From the NCBI RefSeq assembly GCF_023016115.1, contig NZ_JALKBH010000002.1:706624-770623 (forward strand): 64,000 nucleotides of DNA, written 5' to 3'. The number at the start of each line of letters is the position of its first letter. Within the stretch, counting starts at the first letter, position 1. Positions 55,236-63,416 of this stretch are shown here, in pieces. Under the pieces are notes generated by a model. The model searched no databases and had not been told where the DNA came from. It worked only from the letters and a program-made list of their open reading frames with translations. The position numbers and the translations under genes were made by a program. The DNA comes from Alcanivorax sp. S6407 (GTDB lineage Bacteria > Pseudomonadota > Gammaproteobacteria > Pseudomonadales > Alcanivoracaceae).

Positions 55236-55312
55236 GGGCCTATAGCTCAGTTGGTTAGAGCAGTCGACTCATAATCGATTGGTCCCAGGTTCAAGTCCTG
55301 GTGGGCCCACCA
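55236..55312 (+). tRNA. tRNA with CAU anticodon, most likely tRNA-Ile2
   Basis: 77-nt cloverleaf including encoded CCA: acceptor GGGCCTA/TGGGCCC, D arm GCTCAGTTGGTTAGAGC, anticodon loop CTCATAA (CAU), T arm with GGTTCAAGTCC. The segment CGACTCATAATCG and TTCAAGTCC match E. coli ileX rather than elongator tRNA-Met, so the C34 is probably modified to lysidine. It could still be tRNA-Met. Confidence 0.93.
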
Positions 55313-55418
55313 ATTTCTCTTCTTTGCGAATATCCCTCCACAAGCGACAAAATCGCATCCCTTCCTGCATACGGCTATGATCAAACCATGCTGACTGGCC
55401 AGTGAAGGAATTCGCGCC

Positions 55419-57629
55419 TTGAACAAGAAATGGATGATTCGGCTTTCAGGAGCCATCACTCTACTAATCGGGCTGAGCCATACCAACATCGCCTCGGCAG
55501 AGCAGCGCACCGGGCTGATTCTCTCCGGTGGCGGTGCGCGCGGGCTGGCTCATATTGGCGTGCTCAAGGCATTGGATGAACACGGCATCCACCCCAAGGC
55601 CGTGGCCGGCACCAGCATGGGCTCCATTGTGGGTGGGCTCTATGCGACGGGCTACTCCATTGAACAGATCGAACAGATCGCCATCGAGATGGACTGGCAG
55701 GAGGCGTTCTCCGACAACTCCCCTCGCTCCCACTCCCTGTTTGTCTATCGCCAACTGGATGCGGGCGCACCGGTAGACTACCGCTTGCGCATCAACCGCA
55801 ACGGCATTGCCCTGCCCCGTGCAGCGCTGCAGGGCCAGCATCTTACCCTGATTCTCGATGAGATCTTTTCCCCCGCCAGGGATATCACCGATTTTGATCA
55901 GCTCAAGGTTCCCTACCGAGCGGTGGCGGCAGATCTGGTCTCCGGTGAACAGGTCGTCATGAAAAGCGGCCGACTCAGCTCCGCCGTCCGAGCCAGCATG
56001 TCGATACCCGGCTTGCTGGAACCCATGCTGCTGGATGACAAACTTCTTGTCGATGGCGGCATCGCCAACAACATCCCCATCGATGCGCTGGATGATCAAC
56101 AGCTGGACCGGCTAGTGGTCGTGGACGTTGGCAGCCCACGCTGGGAGAAGGAAGAGATCAACTCCATTGGTCTGGTACTCGCTCAGCTGAGTGCCCTGAT
56201 GGTGCGTAACAACAGTGACGCCAGTCTGGCCACGCTGGATGAGACAGACATCGTCATCACGCCAGATCTGGAAGGGATCAGCAGCAGCGATTTCAACAAG
56301 GCCCGGCAAGCCATTAACGCCGGGTATCGTGCTGCCATCAAGGTACTCGGCCCCTCTCCTGTTCAGGCTGACAATGAAAATGCCCCATCCTCTGTCAGCT
56401 CGTTAACCTCACTGGACACCAATCCGGTGATTGATGAAATCATTATTACCAACGGCGGCGTAGTCAGCGACAAGGTCATCCACGCCATGATCAGCCAGAA
56501 GACTGGCGAGCCACTGGACCGCGAAACCATCCGTGAAGATATTTCCCATGTCTATGCACTGGATTACTACGACAGCATCCGTTACCACCTGAAAAACAAC
56601 AACGGTCGCAACCAGCTAGTGATCGAAGCGGAGGAGCGGGACACCAGCAATACCTTTGCCCAGATTGGCCTGCAGTTTTCCGATGATATGCGAGGCAACG
56701 GCACCTTCGGGCTGTTTGGATCCTTACGTGCCGCCGGACTGAACCGTTATGGCGGCACCGCCGCCCTGTTTGCCAACCTTGGTTCTCGCCCCATGATTGA
56801 AGCCCGCTTCTTTCAGCCGGTAGATCACAAACTGATTTTTTTCGTGGAGCCCGTCGCCGGTTACCGCTCGGATTCCATTGACCTCTACCTGAATAACGAC
56901 ATTGATGAGCCAGCCTTTGCCACTTTCCGGCGAACGGAGGTGTATGGTGGATTGGATGCCGGCGCCGCACTTTTTCGGCAGAAGGGAGAGCTCCGCTTTG
57001 GAGTACAGGCAACAGGGGGCGATATTGAGACCGAAGTCGGCATTCCAATCGACATTGACAGCTACAAAGACCGCTATGCCTTCTCCCGTCTAAGCTGGGA
57101 CACCTATGACAATCTTGCCTTCCCTTCCCAGGGCATAAAAGCCGCCCTGGAATACCAGCACCATGATCCGGACTTCGGTGCCGATGTGGATTACAACCGG
57201 CAACTGATGGAGCTGGGGTTCGCCACCACACTGGCAGGCTTCTCGATCGTCGCCGAAGCCAATGCGGCCATTTCCGAGGAAGAGCCAGGCTCAGAGGCCA
57301 TCGAGCCGCTGGGCGGATTCCTGCGCCTGTCGGGCCTGCCGCCAGACAGCATCTGGGGCAACCACAGCGCCCTGGGCCGCCTGGTTGTCACTCGTCCCTT
57401 GCGCCGCAACCTGCTGCTCCCCTCTTCTGTTCAGATTTATGCGGGTGCCTCCTACGAAGCAGGCAATGTGTGGTTCTATCGGGATGATGTCGATACCAGC
57501 TCGCTGCTTTCCGGGGGCAGTCTGTTTCTTGGTACCCATACCCCGCTTGGCCCGGGCTATGTGTCTGTGGGCTATACCGAAGGAGATCATTACTCCTTCA
57601 ATATACACTTCGGCTACGTATTCCGATAA
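55419..57629 (+). CDS. PlpD-like patatin phospholipase with POTRA/beta-barrel (type Vd)
   Basis: 736 residues from TTG 55419 (AAGGAA upstream): signal peptide (about 1-27), patatin domain with oxyanion loop GGGARG (38-43), nucleophile Ser66 (AGTSMGS) and Asp212 (LLVDGGIANNIP), then a POTRA-like stretch (NPVIDEIIITNGGVVSDKVI, about 335-395) and a C-terminal Omp85-type barrel ending in Phe-Arg preceded by NIHFGYV. Secreted or surface-exposed phospholipase A by analogy with Pseudomonas PlpD. Twelve bases from the next gene. Confidence 0.9.
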   Translation: MNKKWMIRLSGAITLLIGLSHTNIASAEQRTGLILSGGGARGLAHIGVLKALDEHGIHPKAVAGTSMGSIVGGLYATGYSIEQIEQIAIEMDWQEAFSDNSPRSHSLFVYRQLDAGAPVDYRLRINRNGIALPRAALQGQHLTLILDEIFSPARDITDFDQLKVPYRAVAADLVSGEQVVMKSGRLSSAVRASMSIPGLLEPMLLDDKLLVDGGIANNIPIDALDDQQLDRLVVVDVGSPRWEKEEINSIGLVLAQLSALMVRNNSDASLATLDETDIVITPDLEGISSSDFNKARQAINAGYRAAIKVLGPSPVQADNENAPSSVSSLTSLDTNPVIDEIIITNGGVVSDKVIHAMISQKTGEPLDRETIREDISHVYALDYYDSIRYHLKNNNGRNQLVIEAEERDTSNTFAQIGLQFSDDMRGNGTFGLFGSLRAAGLNRYGGTAALFANLGSRPMIEARFFQPVDHKLIFFVEPVAGYRSDSIDLYLNNDIDEPAFATFRRTEVYGGLDAGAALFRQKGELRFGVQATGGDIETEVGIPIDIDSYKDRYAFSRLSWDTYDNLAFPSQGIKAALEYQHHDPDFGADVDYNRQLMELGFATTLAGFSIVAEANAAISEEEPGSEAIEPLGGFLRLSGLPPDSIWGNHSALGRLVVTRPLRRNLLLPSSVQIYAGASYEAGNVWFYRDDVDTSSLLSGGSLFLGTHTPLGPGYVSVGYTEGDHYSFNIHFGYVFR

Positions 57630-57641
57630 GAGAGTGATTCC

Positions 57642-58472
57642 ATGGCGAACTGGCGGCGCATTCGACGAACAAGTTTTCTGTTGATAACACTGCTCACCAT
57701 TGGCTACCTGATCTGGTTCGCCACCCGGGTGCCGCAACAGGAAGGTCAGTGGAAAACACCTTATCAGCGATTGCCCGATGCTCGTTTGAGCGGCGACACG
57801 CTGTTCATCGACGGGATGAGGGATTTTCGCTATGACGAGGATGGCAACGTAGTTGTTGCCCGCTATGTGGATCGCAGCTATGCCCTGTCCAGTCTCAGAA
57901 GGGTCTGGTTTGGCCTGTCCCACTTCGGCGGCGATGGGCTTGCCCATGCCTTCGCCAGTTTCGAATTCAATGACGGTCAATTTCTGGTGGTCTCTATCGA
58001 AGCCCGCCTTCGCGAAGACCAATGGATTTATAACCCGCTGGCAGGCGCACTGCGGGAATATACCAAGTTTGTGGTGCTGGCCACCGAGGAGGATGTGATA
58101 GGCCTGCGCTCATATCTTCGCAAGGAGCCCGTCTACCTTTACTCCGTGAAGGGTTCTGCACTGCAAGGCCAGGCGCTGCTGCTGAATTTCTTGCGCCGGG
58201 CGGATAACCTGCGCCACACCCCCGATTTTTACAACACCCTCACCGACAACTGCCTGACCGGCCTGCTGGCGGAATCCGGACGCTATAACGACCTCCACCA
58301 CTGGCTCGATTACCGCATTCTACTGCCCGGTTATTCCGATGAAGTGCTGTTCGAACATGGCCTGCTTGAGGCAGAGGGAGAACTCTCCCACATTCGTGAA
58401 CAGGCCCGTGTTGATGACAGCATTGCGCCAGACAGCCCGAATTTTTCCCTCAGGATTCGGCAGCAGCCCTGA
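57642..58472 (+). CDS. DUF4105 family membrane-anchored protein (Lnb-like fold)
   Basis: 276 residues; one N-terminal membrane helix (SFLLITLLTIGYLIWFATRV, 11-30), rest periplasmic. DUF4105 pattern: His102 in LAHAFASFEF and Cys204 in YNTLTDNCLTGL, a papain-like Cys-His pair. Some DUF4105 proteins have been reported as lipoprotein N-acyltransferases (Lnb); whether this one is an acyltransferase or a protease is open. Co-transcribed with the patatin-barrel gene. Confidence 0.8.
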   Translation: MANWRRIRRTSFLLITLLTIGYLIWFATRVPQQEGQWKTPYQRLPDARLSGDTLFIDGMRDFRYDEDGNVVVARYVDRSYALSSLRRVWFGLSHFGGDGLAHAFASFEFNDGQFLVVSIEARLREDQWIYNPLAGALREYTKFVVLATEEDVIGLRSYLRKEPVYLYSVKGSALQGQALLLNFLRRADNLRHTPDFYNTLTDNCLTGLLAESGRYNDLHHWLDYRILLPGYSDEVLFEHGLLEAEGELSHIREQARVDDSIAPDSPNFSLRIRQQP

Positions 58473-58563
58473 AAAAGACATTCTCCGGAAAATCATATGC
58501 CCACTGCGCACAATGTCTTTTTGGGGCGTGCTTCGTGATGCGTGATGCAGCCGCAGAGCGGCC

Positions 58564-58594
58564 AAAAAAAACCCGCATCGGGGGAGATGCGGGT
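58564..58594 (-). terminator. Terminator of the cupin-epimerase-SDR operon
   Basis: ACCCGCATC ... GATGCGGGT, 9-bp stem with a six-base loop; a seven-A run at left is a T-tract on the minus strand. A short GCGTGATGCGTGATGC heptamer-like stretch (58526-58551) lies beside it. Confidence 0.85.
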
Positions 58595-58641
58595 CAAAGG
58601 AGTGCAACCATGCACTCAATTTAGGAGACGCAGATAACGTT

Positions 58642-59454
58642 TTAGCCAGGAATTTTCACCGGATATTGCTTCATTAATTTCTTCACCATCATCTGGATAT
58701 AGCCATTGAACAGACCCGGCATGTGGCGTGCCACAAAGCCGGTGGCCTTGCCCAGGAAGCTGGGGATGATCATCCACTTGCCGGCATCCAGGGCCGCGAC
58801 AATCTGGTCACAGGCCTCGTCCGGATCCATGCAACCTGCAGTCTTTTTCAACTCACGAGCGATGGGATTGCCTTCAAGGCGCTCCTTGTCCACCAGCGGC
58901 GTGTGCACTTCCGGCGGACAGATGCAGCTGAGATGAATGCCCAGCGGCTCGTATTCGTAGCGCAGCGTGGTCGCCAGACCCAGCACACCAAACTTGGAGG
59001 CACCATAGGCGCTGTAGCCATAGTTACTGGTAATGCCAGCCAGGGAGGCCACCAGCGCCAGGCGCGAGCCGGGAGCCAGGTGCGGAGCTACCGCGGAGGC
59101 AAAATGCAGGCTGCCATTCAGGTTGATGTCGATCACCTTACGGAACTCAGCGGGCTTCATGTCTGCCAGCGTCTTGTTCATGGCGACGCCGGCGGAGTTG
59201 ATGGCCAGATCCGGACTATCGAATTTCTGTACCGCCGCCAGCACGGCTTTATCCACTGCCGCATCATCGGTGATGTCCATCTCGAAAAATGCCCAGTGAC
59301 TGCCACCTTCGTTTGCCGCTTGCGTCAGGAGGGTCTGGTTTTCATTGCTGACAACAAGGTCCAGCACACTCACAGAAATACCGCGCTTGAGGTAACGGCG
59401 CGCCATGCCAAGACCAAGACCGCTGCCGCCACCAGTAATCATTACGTGATTCAT
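58642..59454 (-). CDS. Short-chain dehydrogenase/reductase
   Basis: 270 residues from ATG 59454, overlapping the upstream stop (TAATG). Classical SDR: TGGGSGLGLGMARRYLKRG (NAD(P) site), INSAGVAMN, YSAYGASKFGVLGLA (YxxxK), and a C-terminal extension with a hydrophobic amphipathic segment (PSFLGKATGFVARHMPGLFN) suggesting membrane association. Acts with the epimerase and cupin of the same operon; substrate unknown. Confidence 0.88.
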   Translation of the reverse strand: MNHVMITGGGSGLGLGMARRYLKRGISVSVLDLVVSNENQTLLTQAANEGGSHWAFFEMDITDDAAVDKAVLAAVQKFDSPDLAINSAGVAMNKTLADMKPAEFRKVIDINLNGSLHFASAVAPHLAPGSRLALVASLAGITSNYGYSAYGASKFGVLGLATTLRYEYEPLGIHLSCICPPEVHTPLVDKERLEGNPIARELKKTAGCMDPDEACDQIVAALDAGKWMIIPSFLGKATGFVARHMPGLFNGYIQMMVKKLMKQYPVKIPG

Positions 59455-60479
59455 TATTTGCTCTCCAGTTCGCCACAGGCTTTCAGCCACAGTTCTGACT
59501 GATGCATGCCTTCTGAAAAATTCACCTTCGGCTGATAGCCCAGCAAACGCTTTGCCTTCTCGATGGAAAAGCCGCCCTTGCGGGAAAACATCAGCATGGT
59601 GTCCGGGGTCACTTCATCATTACGCTTGAGCATCTGGTTGAGTTTCCAGACACCCTTGGTAAGAGCCAACGCGGCCTTCAATGGCAGGCTGTGGGGCGAA
59701 CCTTGCCGCCCGGCCCAGCGCCAGTGATGGCTGAAAAATTCCTTGCAGGAAACCGCTTCGCCACCCCAAAGGATAAAGACCTGGCCGCGTCCTTCTTCGA
59801 GACCCGCGGCAAGCATGATGCCGTCAAGAAGGTCGTCGATATAGACGGGAGTGAAGACACCCTGGCCATTGTCAGGAAGCACCAGCTGACCGGCACGGGC
59901 CATCTTCAGCGGCTCGATTAACCAGGCGCGGGAACCGGGCCCGTAGACATCGCCAGGGCGGATAACCGTAACGTCAATTTCGCCTGCAGCATGAGCTGCC
60001 AGCGCCACGTGCTCACTGGCGCCCTTCGCCACACCGTAGAGGTAATCGCTACCGATGGTGACCGGCCAGGTTTCGTCAGCGTTATCCGGGTAGTCGTAAC
60101 CCAGAGCCGCAATGGAAGAGAAATGCACAAAGCGCCTGGCGCCGCCGGCAATGGCGACCTCGATGGCCTTGCGGGTGCCTTCCACAGTGACCTTGCGATA
60201 GGCCGGCCATTGGGCCGCCAGGCTCACGATGGCAGCGGTATGGATGAACAGATCGCAGCCTTTGGCATGCTCTGCCCAACCGGAAGGATCGGTAATATCA
60301 CCGGCCACAATATTCGCGTCAGGATCCGGTTGCAGATCCATGCCGCGCACATCACAGCCCAGCGCCTGATATCGCGCCATGATGGCACGGCCAATGAAAC
60401 CGCCCGCGCCAGTAATAAAAACGGATTGTGGAGTCTCGGGCTTCTGCCCGTTGGCTCCTGTCGGCATTGTTGTTGTCAT
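59454..60479 (-). CDS. NAD-dependent epimerase / 3-beta-hydroxysteroid dehydrogenase-like protein
   Basis: 341 residues from ATG 60479 (ATG 60467 possible). Extended SDR: VFITGAGGFIGRAIMARY, GMDLQPDP, FIHTAAIVSLA, VHFSSIAALGYDYPD, YLYGVAKGASEHVAL (YxxxK) and VIRPGDVYGPGSRAW. Resembles 3beta-HSD-like proteins acting on sterol, polyketide or lipid alcohols. Middle gene of the three-gene operon. Confidence 0.85.
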   Translation of the reverse strand: MTTTMPTGANGQKPETPQSVFITGAGGFIGRAIMARYQALGCDVRGMDLQPDPDANIVAGDITDPSGWAEHAKGCDLFIHTAAIVSLAAQWPAYRKVTVEGTRKAIEVAIAGGARRFVHFSSIAALGYDYPDNADETWPVTIGSDYLYGVAKGASEHVALAAHAAGEIDVTVIRPGDVYGPGSRAWLIEPLKMARAGQLVLPDNGQGVFTPVYIDDLLDGIMLAAGLEEGRGQVFILWGGEAVSCKEFFSHHWRWAGRQGSPHSLPLKAALALTKGVWKLNQMLKRNDEVTPDTMLMFSRKGGFSIEKAKRLLGYQPKVNFSEGMHQSELWLKACGELESK

Positions 60480-60547
60480 GGTTATGCCCTGATGTGTGAA
60501 TGTCAGGGGCAGCCAAACCGGCCACCCCATCCACTAAAAGCAATCCA

Positions 60548-61069
60548 TCAGCCTTTGATGTTCTTGGCGTAGTCGGGCATGGACGGCTTGATATAGGTAG
60601 CCGGCTCCATACCGTTTTCCTGGATGTACTGCTCGATCAGCAGGGTGATGGAGTTGGCGTCCAGGATGCTGTGGTACTGGCCATTCTCATCGAAGTTCAC
60701 GTTGGCACCTTCCACCAGCATCAGGGTGTCGGTGATTTCGGTGTTGTCTTCCGGAACGTTGAAGGTGTGGATGCTGCCGCCCGGCTCGAACAGGTAGCAA
60801 CCGGCAGTCTGCGGCTGGTCCGGGTACTCGACGTAGTTCCACTTGCCGGACAGGGTCCACAGGTGAACGGTACCGGTGTGGTAGTGCATGGGCAGACGCA
60901 CGCCAGGGTGGAACATGACACGCAGAACCCAGATACCGCGGTTGACATCGACATACTGGGGCTGAACATCCAGACCCGGGACCATGATGTCCTTGTAGAT
61001 CGGCATATCATTGTTGTTCAGCGTCAGCAGTTCGTCGTGGTCTTTTACAAGCATCGGCAACATGGACAT
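60548..61069 (-). CDS. Cupin protein, dihydroxyacetophenone dioxygenase-like
   Basis: 173 residues; AGGGAGAGC precedes ATG 61069. Single cupin with metal ligand candidates His62 and His64 (MHYHTGTVHLWTLSG), His69 and His101 (GGSIHTF). Resembles 2,4'-dihydroxyacetophenone dioxygenase-type cupins, which cleave a C-C bond next to a ketone using Fe(II). First gene of the operon, divergent from an AraC regulator. Confidence 0.75.
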   Translation of the reverse strand: MSMLPMLVKDHDELLTLNNNDMPIYKDIMVPGLDVQPQYVDVNRGIWVLRVMFHPGVRLPMHYHTGTVHLWTLSGKWNYVEYPDQPQTAGCYLFEPGGSIHTFNVPEDNTEITDTLMLVEGANVNFDENGQYHSILDANSITLLIEQYIQENGMEPATYIKPSMPDYAKNIKG

Positions 61070-61220
61070 GGTTGCTCTCCCTTAAAAACTTGATTGTTGG
61101 AATTAATTTGGAGAACCACATACTGCGCTGAAAAAAGCAGCCAAACTTGATAAAGTGCGCCAATGATTTAGCATTTTGCGCCAGGTATACACGTAATATT
61201 CTCAAGGAGGTCAAACACGT

Positions 61221-62222
61221 ATGCAGGACTTTGCAAGAGCCTCCGCGCTGTATGGTTTTGACTCTCTGGCGGAAGAGTATGACCTGCCCTGGAAGTCGCT
61301 CTTGAAGGAGGTCGGCCTCCCGGAAAACACCCTGGACCACCTGCAAGGGCTGGTGTCCTACCGGCGTTTTCTGGCACTGCTGGAATTGAGCGCAAAGCAG
61401 GCCAATGAGCCCCTGTTCGGCATGAAACTGGGGCTCCGGCAAGGGATTACGGTACTCGGGCCGATTGTCTATCTGCTCAACAACGCCAGCACCGTAGGCG
61501 AGGCACTGAGCGAACTGCGCCAGTACTTTCACCTGCATATGGGCGCTGCGCATGTGGAAGTCAGCCCCTATGGCGACAAGATCCAGCTGGCCTATCGGGT
61601 GCTGGACCCCAAGCAACCCGGTATCAACCATGGTGCCGAGCTGGCGTTGGGGGTCGGCAGAAAGCTGCTGAAGACACTGATGGGGCATAACTGGAAGCCA
61701 CATCCCATGCTGCTTGAGCATGCCCCCCAGGCGCCTTTGAACGCCTACCGTGACCTGCTGGGCATCGCCCCCCAGTTCAATAGCGATACCACCGCGCTGT
61801 TGCTTGACCCAGACGAACTGGACCTGCCACTCAGCGAAGCCGATCCCGCCTTGCACCAGGTGATTCGTGAACACCTTGATACCCTGCAGCGGCTCTCCGA
61901 TCTGGAACTGCCCGGCTATGTGGGCAACCTGCTGCGCGACCTGCTCCCCCAGGGGCGAGTCACAGTGAACCAGGTGGCCGACTGCATGGCCATGAGCCGG
62001 CGTACCCTGCAACGGCGACTTGGCGAATCAGGCACATCGTTCCAGAAGGTGCTGGACGATACCCGCCAGAACATGGCGCTGCGTTACCTGCGCGATTCAC
62101 AGCTACAAGTCACACAGCTGTCAGACCTGCTCGGCTATGCGGATCTCAGCGCCTTTTCCCGCGCCTTCAGTCGCTGGTTTGGTGTGCCCCCGTCAAAGTG
62201 GCGGCCAGACAATCTCGCCTGA
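61221..62222 (+). CDS. AraC-family regulator, divergent to the cupin operon
   Basis: 333 residues; CAAGGAGGTC lies before the ATG. N-terminal arabinose-binding-like domain (LLKEVGLPENTLDHLQGLVS, LRQGITVLGPIVYLLNNAST) and C-terminal AraC HTH pair (VNQVADCMAMSRRTLQRRLG and QLSDLLGYADLSAFSRAFSR). Position implies control of the divergent cupin operon; inducer unknown. Second AraC of this subtype in the window (compare 11580-12590). Confidence 0.88.
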   Translation: MQDFARASALYGFDSLAEEYDLPWKSLLKEVGLPENTLDHLQGLVSYRRFLALLELSAKQANEPLFGMKLGLRQGITVLGPIVYLLNNASTVGEALSELRQYFHLHMGAAHVEVSPYGDKIQLAYRVLDPKQPGINHGAELALGVGRKLLKTLMGHNWKPHPMLLEHAPQAPLNAYRDLLGIAPQFNSDTTALLLDPDELDLPLSEADPALHQVIREHLDTLQRLSDLELPGYVGNLLRDLLPQGRVTVNQVADCMAMSRRTLQRRLGESGTSFQKVLDDTRQNMALRYLRDSQLQVTQLSDLLGYADLSAFSRAFSRWFGVPPSKWRPDNLA

Positions 62223-62250
62223 TGCATTAACCCATTACCCGGAGAACCCC

Positions 62251-62421
62251 ATGGATGGACACAAGACACAGCTGAAAACCTGGGAGGATGTCATCAGGGC
62301 GCTTCGCCAAGTGGGCAAAGATGAAGCAGCTTCCGCCGTGGAGGCAGCATTAGAAGAAGGGAAGAAAATTCGTGCTATTCAGCTGATCAAGGCCTGCGGC
62401 CTGTCATTGAAAGAGGACTGA
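62251..62421 (+). CDS. Small protein resembling the ribosomal L7/L12 C-terminal fold
   Basis: 56 residues from ATG 62251 with CGGAGAACCCC upstream, 28 bases after the AraC gene. The second half, EEGKKIRAIQLIKACGLSLK, is like the L7/L12 C-terminal pattern KKxxVIKxxRxxTGLGLKEAK, which is known as a short stand-alone domain in other proteins. Alpha-helical by composition. Function unknown; may be co-transcribed with the regulator. Confidence 0.6.
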   Translation: MDGHKTQLKTWEDVIRALRQVGKDEAASAVEAALEEGKKIRAIQLIKACGLSLKED

Positions 62422-62447
62422 CTGGCGCCAGCCCCCCTGCATACCGC

Positions 62448-63380
62448 TCAGTGTGCCGCGGCCTCTTTGCCGCGCAACCGTGACACCACATTGACCACCG
62501 CCAATACCACCATACCGGCAATCACACCACCGATCAGATTGACCAGCAGAGGCACGGCAAAGGCCACCGGCGCGACCATTTCCTGCAGGTGGTGGATCCC
62601 GTCGTGGGAGCCCGGGATGCCATGCACCAGAATCCCGCCGCCGACCAGAAACATGGCCAGGGTGCCGACCACAGACAGCGTTTTCATCAGCCAGGGCGCC
62701 ACGGCCAGAATGCCTTTACCCAGCGCGATGCGCATACCGGCGCCGGGGGCTTGCGGCGCGGTTCGGGCCAGATAAAGCCCCGCGTCATCAAGCTTCACGA
62801 TACCGGCCACAAGGCCATAAACGCCGATGGTCATGATCACCGCAATGGCACAGATGGCAGCCACCTGGACGGAAAAACTGGCCGCCTGCACGGCACCGAG
62901 TGAAATCACGATAATCTCTGCAGAAAGAATGAAGTCGGTGCGAATCGCGCCCTTGATCTTGTCTCTCTCGAACGCCACCAGGTCGACTTTTTCATTGGCT
63001 ACCGCTTCCAGCTGTTGCTGGTGATGGCTCTCGGCTTCGTCCTTGTGGAAGAACTTGTGAGCCAGCTTTTCCACCCCTTCAAAACACAGGAAGGCACCAC
63101 CAATCATCAGCAAGGGCGTAATCAACCAGGGGATAAAAAAACTGATCAGCAAGGCGCTGGGCACCAGGATCAACTTGTTCACGGCGGAGCCCTTGGCCAC
63201 CGCCCACACCACTGGCAGCTCCCGGTCAGCCTTGACCCCGGAAACCTGCTCGGCATTCAACGCCAGATCATCCCCCAATACCCCGGCGGTTTTTTTCGCT
63301 GCCACCTTGGTCATGACGGAGACGTCATCCAGCAGTGTCGCGATGTCATCAATCAGTGCCAGCAGACTGGTACCTGCCAT
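62448..63380 (-). CDS. DUF808 (YedI) family inner-membrane protein
   Basis: 310 residues. Opening [20 protein letters not shown] and [20 protein letters not shown] are diagnostic for DUF808; [20 protein letters not shown] and the following membrane helices complete it (about seven segments). Function unknown. Downstream of, and on the same strand as, the TetR gene, so possibly regulated by it. Confidence 0.92.
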   Translation of the reverse strand: MAGTSLLALIDDIATLLDDVSVMTKVAAKKTAGVLGDDLALNAEQVSGVKADRELPVVWAVAKGSAVNKLILVPSALLISFFIPWLITPLLMIGGAFLCFEGVEKLAHKFFHKDEAESHHQQQLEAVANEKVDLVAFERDKIKGAIRTDFILSAEIIVISLGAVQAASFSVQVAAICAIAVIMTIGVYGLVAGIVKLDDAGLYLARTAPQAPGAGMRIALGKGILAVAPWLMKTLSVVGTLAMFLVGGGILVHGIPGSHDGIHHLQEMVAPVAFAVPLLVNLIGGVIAGMVVLAVVNVVSRLRGKEAAAH

Positions 63381-63416
63381 TTGAAACTCCTTGTCCTGTT
63401 TGTCCGTGCCGGCGCG

